DNA of 38,396 bases. It comes from Oehlia diaphana. Taxonomy: Eukaryota > Glomeromycota > Glomeromycetes > Glomerales > Glomeraceae. Position numbers and translations under genes: made by a program. The DNA is taken from contig QZLH01000217.1 of NCBI GenBank assembly GCA_003833135.1, forward strand, positions 28,232 through 66,627, given 5' to 3'. Of the stretch, positions 32,873-38,396 are shown piece by piece. Numbering within the stretch: the stretch's first letter is position 1; each line of letters opens with the position of its first letter. The notes under the pieces were generated by a model, which was given only the letters and a program-made list of their open reading frames with translations, had not been told where the DNA came from and ran no database searches.

Positions 32873-34867
32873 ATGTCTTATTCTTCAAAGTATTTTCAAG
32901 CTCCGGAAAATCCTACAATGATTACAAAAACTCAAAATGTCACTAATTCTAATGAAAATTCTTCACCCTATACCGAAGCAGATATTGCAAGGTTTAAAAG
33001 TGTAGAAAAATCACTCCTTAGCAAAAAAAATACTCATCGTAACACAAAAGCATACAATTCTGCTTTCAATTATAAAAATACTACTCGTACTCCTGTCCAG
33101 AGTATTTTATCTTTACAAAATAGTTCTTTTTCGCCTGCTCGGAAGAACACTACTTCTATTCAGCAGTCTTCTGTTCAGGCTTCTGCTCAATCTTCCACTC
33201 AATCTTCCACTCAATCTTCCACTCAATCTTCCACTCAATCTTCTACTCAATCTTCTACTCAACCTTCCATTCAATCTTCTACTCAACCTTCCACTCAATC
33301 TTCCTCTAAATCTTTTCAGATAATTGAGAATATAGAAAAAAAACGAGAATCTTTGAAATCAGAAAAAAGCTTCAGCCCATACACGCAACAAAAAAGAAAA
33401 GGTGCAGGTTATGCTTTTGATGATTGGTCAGATGAGGATGATTGGCAACCTGAATCGAAAAAAAGATATTTGAAAAGTGTTGAAAAAAATCGAGGTGTCT
33501 TAAACGAAGTGAGTAACAAAGAAACAGGTGTGTCAGGTAATGAGGAACTTTCTGAAGAACAGCAGCGCATCTTTAACTTAGTGGTATTAGACCGAGATAA
33601 TATCTTCTTCACCGGGTCCGCTGGGACCGGAAAAAGTTTTTTACTTCAGAGGATAATTACATCATTAAAAGCTCGGTACGGTAGTGAAACAGTGGCAGTT
33701 ACTGCAACCACCGGCATTGCTGCGGTAAACATAAGCGGTACCACGCTTCATTCTTTTGCAGGAGTGGGACTTGGGAAGGGATCTTCAACAGAACTTATCA
33801 AGCATGTTCAAAAATCTGTCGCTGCACGTAATAGATGGAAATCTATTGATACTTTGATTATTGACGAAATATCGATGTTGGATGCAGATTTATTTGACAA
33901 GTTGGAGGTTATAGCCAGAACGATTCGAAATAATAATCGTCCCTTTGGTGGTATACAATTAGTTGTAACGGGAGATTTCTTTCAACTTCCACCTGTTGCA
34001 AAAAATAGCAAATTTTGTTTTGAGGCTTTAAAATGGAAGATTTGCCTTAAACATACTATTCAATTAACTAAAATTTATCGACAAAAGGATTCTGAACTCA
34101 TTGAATTACTTAATGAAATGCGTTACGGTGAAGTTTCTGACAAGTCCTTGAAGCTTCTAGATCAGTTATCAAATGAACCCAACTATCCTAATGACGGGAT
34201 TAGACCAACAGAATTATATCCGATTAATGATATGGTGAATAAAGCAAATGCTACGGAGTTAGGCAAAATTCCTCATAAATCATATATTTATTCTTCTACT
34301 GATTGGGAGCCACTCAGGGGTGGACAACTTCATAATCTTATTAAAAATTGTCTCGCACCGGAAAGATTAGAACTCAAACGCGATGCACAAGTGATGTTAA
34401 TTAAGAATTTGTCTAGAGATCTCGTTAATGGAAGTCGAGGGGTCGTTGTCGGATTTCATGATAAAGAAGATGGATCAAGTTACTATAATGGAGATGATGA
34501 GGGATTGGATAGATTGAAAGGAAAAAAATTAAGTCCCATTGTAAGATTTACAAATTCACTCGAAATGGTTATGGAAGAAGCCGAATGGACGATAACAAGT
34601 CCTGGTGATGTCGTTCTGGCTAGTCGTAAACAAATTCCACTCGTTCTTGCATGGGCAATTAGTATTCATAAAAGTCAAGGACAGACATTAGAAAGAGTAA
34701 AAGTTGATCTTAGTAGGGTTTTTGAGAAGGGCCAAGCATACGTAGCCCTTTCTCGTGCTACATCAGTTCACTCTCTTCAAATTAATGGGTTTAGGAAAGA
34801 TAAAGTAATGTGCCATGAGAAAGTAAAGAGGTTTTATGATTCCCTAACTACTATTTTTAGCATTTAA
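32873..34867 (+). CDS. PIF1: PIF1-family 5'-3' DNA helicase
   Basis: Single-exon frame of 664 residues. Pif1 helicases unwind DNA 5' to 3', resolve G-quadruplexes and limit telomerase, and act in both mitochondria and nucleus in yeast. The N-terminal 220 residues are Ser/Thr/Gln-rich and disordered, with a 12-bp coding repeat giving STQS units at about 103-143. The helicase core shows LSEEQQRIFNLVV, Walker A GSAGTGKS (247-254), TATTGIAAVNISGTTLHSF, Walker B TLIIDEISMLD (328-338), VVTGDFFQLPPV, LTKIYRQKD, LVNGSRGVVVGF and, near the C-terminus, AWAISIHKSQGQTLERVKVD followed by GQAYVALSRATS. These are the motifs of an intact SF1B helicase of the PIF1 group. No Helitron Rep domain is fused, so it looks like a cellular PIF1. 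Lack of coding introns is unusual among its neighbours. Confidence 0.95.
   Translation: MSYSSKYFQAPENPTMITKTQNVTNSNENSSPYTEADIARFKSVEKSLLSKKNTHRNTKAYNSAFNYKNTTRTPVQSILSLQNSSFSPARKNTTSIQQSSVQASAQSSTQSSTQSSTQSSTQSSTQSSTQPSIQSSTQPSTQSSSKSFQIIENIEKKRESLKSEKSFSPYTQQKRKGAGYAFDDWSDEDDWQPESKKRYLKSVEKNRGVLNEVSNKETGVSGNEELSEEQQRIFNLVVLDRDNIFFTGSAGTGKSFLLQRIITSLKARYGSETVAVTATTGIAAVNISGTTLHSFAGVGLGKGSSTELIKHVQKSVAARNRWKSIDTLIIDEISMLDADLFDKLEVIARTIRNNNRPFGGIQLVVTGDFFQLPPVAKNSKFCFEALKWKICLKHTIQLTKIYRQKDSELIELLNEMRYGEVSDKSLKLLDQLSNEPNYPNDGIRPTELYPINDMVNKANATELGKIPHKSYIYSSTDWEPLRGGQLHNLIKNCLAPERLELKRDAQVMLIKNLSRDLVNGSRGVVVGFHDKEDGSSYYNGDDEGLDRLKGKKLSPIVRFTNSLEMVMEEAEWTITSPGDVVLASRKQIPLVLAWAISIHKSQGQTLERVKVDLSRVFEKGQAYVALSRATSVHSLQINGFRKDKVMCHEKVKRFYDSLTTIFSI
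33186..33298 (+). repeat. 12-bp coding repeat (STQS units) in PIF1
   Basis: About nine tandem copies of a TCTTCCACTCAA-type unit, with C/T variants, code for STQS-like repeats in the disordered PIF1 N-terminus. The antisense frame (Arg/Leu-rich) is a by-product. Confidence 0.9.
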
Positions 34868-35241
34868 TATACATTTATTATTGATGTATGAGATAAATGT
34901 CATATGATAGGGTTCATAAATAGTTTAAAAGAAATGGTTGTTTTTTAGAAATTAATAATCGGCTTTTTTTTAATTGATGTTAATAATTCCCAAACTCTTT
35001 TTTGAGTCTATTATTAAAAATTATTAAAATTTAATAAATAAAATGCTTTTAAAAATTTTCCCTCAATAATTTCAAATCTACCGAATAATTATCCGAAAAC
35101 ATCATTTTACATCACGTGAATTATAAGCTTACGTGTATAGTGATTCACTACTAAATAGCCACAAAAATTATATAATTTAAGCATTTCTGTTTGTAACTAC
35201 CTCGTTAAAGTTTATTTTGTTTTTTTTCTTAAAAACTCAAA
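34868..35241 (+). promoter_or_regulatory. Upstream region of the ubiquilin gene
   Basis: 374 bp AT-rich spacer. It contains ATCACGTGAA at 35111-35120, a CACGTG core like that bound by fungal Cbf1/bHLH factors, about 125 bp before the start codon. Binding is not shown. Confidence 0.45.
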
Positions 35242-36631
35242 ATGCCAGAAATAACTGTTAATGTTAAAAGTTCTAATGATCAAAAATATAGTATAACGAT
35301 AGATACTTCAAAAACAGTTTTAGAATTCAAGGAGGCAATTGCTGAGAAATGTGATACCGCAGCAGAAAGACAGAGGTTGATATACGCTGGTAAAGTTTTG
35401 AAAGATAATGATACACTTGAAACTTATAAAATCGCAGAAGGTAACACTGTTCATATGGTGAAGGGAGCTGTACCAGCTGGTATGTTTTATTTTATTTTAT
35501 TTTATTTTTTTTTTGTCAAATATTTAAAAGGAGTTGTTTCAAAGAAATATTAAAAAAAGGGACAATTTCTCTTTTATGAATGAGTTTCAAATTAATTAAG
35601 ACGCACATATTGTGTTAATTTATATTACTAATATTTTTTCTTTTAGTAATTAGATTTTATTTTGTTATAATTATTTTATTTATTTATTTATTTTATTTTT
35701 ATTATTATTTTTTTTTTTTTTAATATATTTTTCAATCAATTATATTAATCAAATTAATTTGATATTATGAACAATAAAAAAAATTGAAGGTACATCACAA
35801 CCATCGCAACAAGAAACACGACCCCCAACTACACCAGCTACTACTACTACTCCACCAACCACACAATCTACTGTTCCTCCTGTGCAACCAAATCCATTGG
35901 AAGCATTTGGAGGATTAGGTGGATTAGGTGGATTGGGTGGATTGGGTGGATTGGGTGCTATGGGAGGAGGACTTAATAATCCATACGAAGGAAATACAAA
36001 TACTGCACATGCATTTGAACAATTTCTTAACAATCCCGCAATGATGCAATACATATCGACATTGTTGCAAGACCCTCAATTTATGGAAAATATGGCCGCT
36101 TTTAATCCTCAAATCGCACAACTCGCACCAATGATGCAAGATCCAGAATTTCAAGCTCTCTTATCAAATCCTGAAGCTCTTAGAGGCATGGCTTCACTTA
36201 TGACACCAGGACCTTTTACTGGAGGTAATGCTTTTGGTGGATTTGGAGGGCAAACCACCAGACCTAATACTGCAACGACTACACAACCTTCTACAACCAA
36301 TACAACCACCAATCAATCAGCCACAACAACAACAACAGCAACAACGGGTACAGCACCCAGCAACACAGCCCCTAATTTAATTAATACAACTAATACAACA
36401 CCACCATTTAATCCTCTTTTAAGTCTTCTTGCCGGTGCAGGTAATCCGAATTCTACACTTTGGGAAACTCCAGCTGCGCAACAGCAACCTCCTGAAGAAA
36501 GATTTCAAGTTCAACTTCAACAATTGAATGAGATGGGATTTTACGATGCACAGAAAAATATTAGAGCATTATTGGCTTGCGGGGGAAATGTACAAGCTGC
36601 TATTGAATATCTATTTTCTGGTAATCTTTAA
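35242..36631 (+). CDS. DSK2: Ubiquilin/Dsk2-type ubiquitin shuttle factor
   Basis: Two exons, 35242-35479 and 35790-36631, joined in frame across a 310-bp intron (GTATGT...TTGAAG), long for this window; 359 residues. The N-terminal ubiquitin-like domain occupies about 1-76 (MPEITVNVKSSNDQKYSITI, RQRLIYAGKVLKDNDTLETY, GNTVHMVKGA). A Pro/Thr linker and a GGLGGLGG repeat follow. An STI1-like region begins near 150 (EQFLNNPAMMQYISTLLQDP, then DPEFQALLSNPEALRGMASL). The C-terminal UBA domain (about 315-359) has FQVQLQQLNEMGFYDAQKN and GGNVQAAIEYLFSGNL. It is known to carry ubiquitinated clients to the proteasome. It is somewhat shorter than mammalian ubiquilins and similar to yeast Dsk2. Confidence 0.96.
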
Positions 36632-37187
36632 CTGAATGGGGAAAATAATATATATATATATATATATTTTTTTTTTTTTAATATCATTGTCTTAATTTTT
36701 CATTGTAATAATTGATGCTTTTTTTTTGAGGTATTTAAATATATATATATATATAATTCTTAAATATATAAAATTTTCCAAAATATATTGTTTGTTAAAA
36801 GTATATATATATGTATATTGATATATATTTTTTTTAAATTATTATTATTATCATTAACGGGTTAACAATTTTTTTTTTTTAAAATATTGTTAAACTATTG
36901 TTTTTAATATGGAAAAAAAAAATTTGCTTAGAAAAATCACGTGACAAACTTGTTATTATATCCTAATCGGGATTCTATGGAAAATCATCAAGAAGATCGG
37001 CACGTATAAAATTTTTTACACATTAACGCTTTTAGTAAATAATGCAATTGCAGAGCTCGTGTAAATATAAATAATGATATAAATAACAAGTTGGATATTC
37101 ATTTTTTTCCATGAAAAATTTCTCCTTTCATCCACAAAAAAAAAATTTTTTTTTTTTTATATTAATTTATGATAAAATAATAATATA

Positions 37188-37220
<33 letters not shown>

Positions 37221-37235
37221 ATGATTTTATAAAAA
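36632..37235 (+). promoter_or_regulatory. Upstream region of the MATA-HMG gene
   Basis: 604 bp, extremely AT-rich, with AT dinucleotide microsatellites (about 36651-36667, 36738-36755, 37182-37203) and T homopolymers. ATCACGTGAC (36936-36945) is a second CACGTG-core site like that before the ubiquilin gene. A minute upstream ORF (ATG ATT TTA TAA, 37221-37232) stops 3 bases before the HMG gene ATG. Confidence 0.5.
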
Positions 37236-38231
37236 ATGACATTATATTGGTTTGAAACAAGGTTTGATAAAAAATTATCACCATATCCATCAGCGAAATT
37301 AAGTCAAAATCCAAAAAAAACTGACAAAGAACAAGATCCCAAATTATCACAAGCTGAAATGGTAGAAAATATTATAAAGACCAATATTGATTCAACTACA
37401 TTAAATAAAATAGAACAATATATTTCTATACCCTTAAAAACATTAATCACTCCTAGAACATCAAATCGACGTAAAACATGTAATAATATACCAAGACCAC
37501 AAAATAATTTTGTCTTGTATAGAAGAAATTTACATGCTATTATTGCAAGAGAACAAGGAAGTGCTACAGCTAAAAATTTTAAATTAGTATCAAATTTAGC
37601 AGCAAAAAAATGGGCGGATGAATCAAATGAAATTAAACAATTATTTGAAATTATTGCAGATTGTGCAAAAAAAGTTCACGATTATACATATCCTGAATAC
37701 GTTTATCAACCTAGAATTCATGGTAAAACTACTATGAAATTTAGACCTATGAATATGGATGAAAGCGTATTTGAAGAATCTACTAAAGGAGGAGGAGGAA
37801 AAGTTCGTGAACCAAAATCTGTTGTTCCTTCACTTTTACTTACTACTTTCTCTTTGACTGAACCTACAACAGAAGCTACTCTTGAAAAAGTAATGAACAG
37901 GTCAAATGAAAAATCAGAAACGAAACCAAACGAATCACAAAAACAACAATCGTCTAGAGCCGATTTTTCAAACATGAATAATACGAATCAATTCCAACAT
38001 CAGCAACATCAGCAACATCAACAACAACAGCAACAGCAACAGCAACAGCAACATCAACAGCAACAGCAACAGCAACATCAACATCAACAGCAACAGCAAC
38101 ATCAACAGCAACATCAACAGCAACAACAACAACAATCTTTTATAGGTTATCTTCAACCTGTTGACGTCCCGATCAATTCTAATTCTATGATTTCTCCTTA
38201 TGATAAACATATATTAAATTTGTTTAAATAG
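37236..38231 (+). CDS. MATA-HMG box transcription factor-like protein
   Basis: Single open frame of 331 residues. The HMG box spans about 84-156: NIPRPQNNFVLYRRNLH, then NFKLVSNLAAKKWADES, IKQLFEIIADCAKKVHDYTY and PEYVYQP. The opening RPxNxFxxYR and closing YPxYxY are typical of the MATA-HMG class (mating-type a HMG of ascomycetes, sex-locus proteins of Mucoromycota). Arbuscular mycorrhizal fungi carry dozens of such genes, so this is not evidence of a mating locus. No homeodomain gene lies beside it. After the box come a Ser/Thr/Glu-rich segment and a Gln/His tract (about 254-302). The protein probably binds the DNA minor groove in the nucleus; its targets are unknown. Confidence 0.9.
   Translation: MTLYWFETRFDKKLSPYPSAKLSQNPKKTDKEQDPKLSQAEMVENIIKTNIDSTTLNKIEQYISIPLKTLITPRTSNRRKTCNNIPRPQNNFVLYRRNLHAIIAREQGSATAKNFKLVSNLAAKKWADESNEIKQLFEIIADCAKKVHDYTYPEYVYQPRIHGKTTMKFRPMNMDESVFEESTKGGGGKVREPKSVVPSLLLTTFSLTEPTTEATLEKVMNRSNEKSETKPNESQKQQSSRADFSNMNNTNQFQHQQHQQHQQQQQQQQQQQHQQQQQQQHQHQQQQQHQQQHQQQQQQQSFIGYLQPVDVPINSNSMISPYDKHILNLFK
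37998..38133 (+). repeat. CAG/CAA/CAT coding repeat (Gln/His tract)
   Basis: A run of CAA, CAG and CAT codons encodes an almost pure Gln tract punctuated by His. The reading frame is kept, and the complement gives a spurious Leu/Met-rich ORF. Confidence 0.95.
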
Positions 38232-38396
38232 TTTTTTTTTTAAAAAAAAAAAGAGAAAAAAGAGTCTAAGATATCATTTAGTTTTTGTTAGAAAAAAATT
38301 TTTTTTTCTTTTTTTTGAGGGAGGTGGAGGGGAAAAATGAAAAAAAAAAAAATTCTATTAATTAATATAACATAAAAAAAAAAAATTATTCATATT
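38232..38396. other. 3' flank, no gene
   Basis: A/T homopolymers with a short GGGAGGTGGAGGGG run at about 38320-38333. No gene seen before the window ends. Confidence 0.6.

Noticed and set aside
37968..38210. Minus-strand Leu/Met-rich ORF
   Set aside because: Complement of the CAG/CAA/CAT tract in the MATA-HMG gene.
37236..38231. Interpretation as a mating-type locus
   Set aside because: Only one HMG gene is present, without the homeodomain pair proposed as MAT locus in AM fungi, and such HMG genes are numerous in these genomes.
1..38396. tRNA, rRNA, CRISPR arrays and prokaryotic operon signals
   Set aside because: None found by eye on either strand. Spliceosomal introns and fungal gene families show nuclear eukaryotic DNA.

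Overview
This window is nuclear DNA of an AT-rich, intron-dense fungus, most likely an arbuscular mycorrhizal fungus (Glomeromycotina, Rhizophagus-like). The grounds are: roughly three-quarters A+T by eye; short GT-AG introns with T-rich acceptors in most genes; a MATA-HMG protein of the kind greatly expanded in Rhizophagus; and, at the left end, copies of high-copy gene families I associate with Rhizophagus. The genus is an inference. Gene identities are read from protein motifs, without a database search.

Layout. Bases 1-5608 are repeat-rich: a degenerate C2H2-like gene (+, 536-1210) and two decayed copies (-) of a repetitive, transposon-like gene. The copies form a 1.88 kb direct duplication meeting exactly at a single N (3085), a likely assembly join. 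Bases 5609-11190 are a 5.6 kb AT-rich gene desert with only weak coding-like remnants. From 11191 the window is gene-dense: an ankyrin + dilute-domain protein (+, 11191-13977); branched-chain 2-oxoacid dehydrogenase E1 alpha (-, 14670-16315), divergent from propionyl-CoA carboxylase beta (+, 16679-18905); the GARP tethering subunit Vps54 (-, 19138-23855); a tau/MAP2/MAP4-like microtubule-binding protein with seven 31-residue repeats (-, 24678-26830); an MscS-type channel (-, 28175-29664); a small Asp-rich protein resembling the fungal beta-flanking/DUF7721 family (+, 30134-31049); an Rrg9/neugrin-like mitochondrial protein (-, 31146-32248), divergent from a PIF1 helicase (+, 32873-34867); a Dsk2/ubiquilin shuttle factor (+, 35242-36631); and a MATA-HMG box protein with a Gln/His tract (+, 37236-38231).

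How they relate. The BCKDH E1 alpha and PCC beta genes share a 363-bp intergenic promoter and act in the same route: valine and isoleucine breakdown yields propionyl-CoA, the PCC substrate. The Rrg9-like and PIF1 genes share a 624-bp divergent promoter, and both families are linked to mitochondrial genome maintenance in yeast. Vps54, the ankyrin-DIL protein and the tau-like MAP all touch vesicle transport or the cytoskeleton, but no co-regulation is visible.

Most notable are the fungal tau-like protein, a 5-nt micro-exon in the PCC beta gene, a 16-nt micro-exon in VPS54, and the functionally matched divergent pair. All exon boundaries given were set by hand from splice motifs, reading frame and family conservation.
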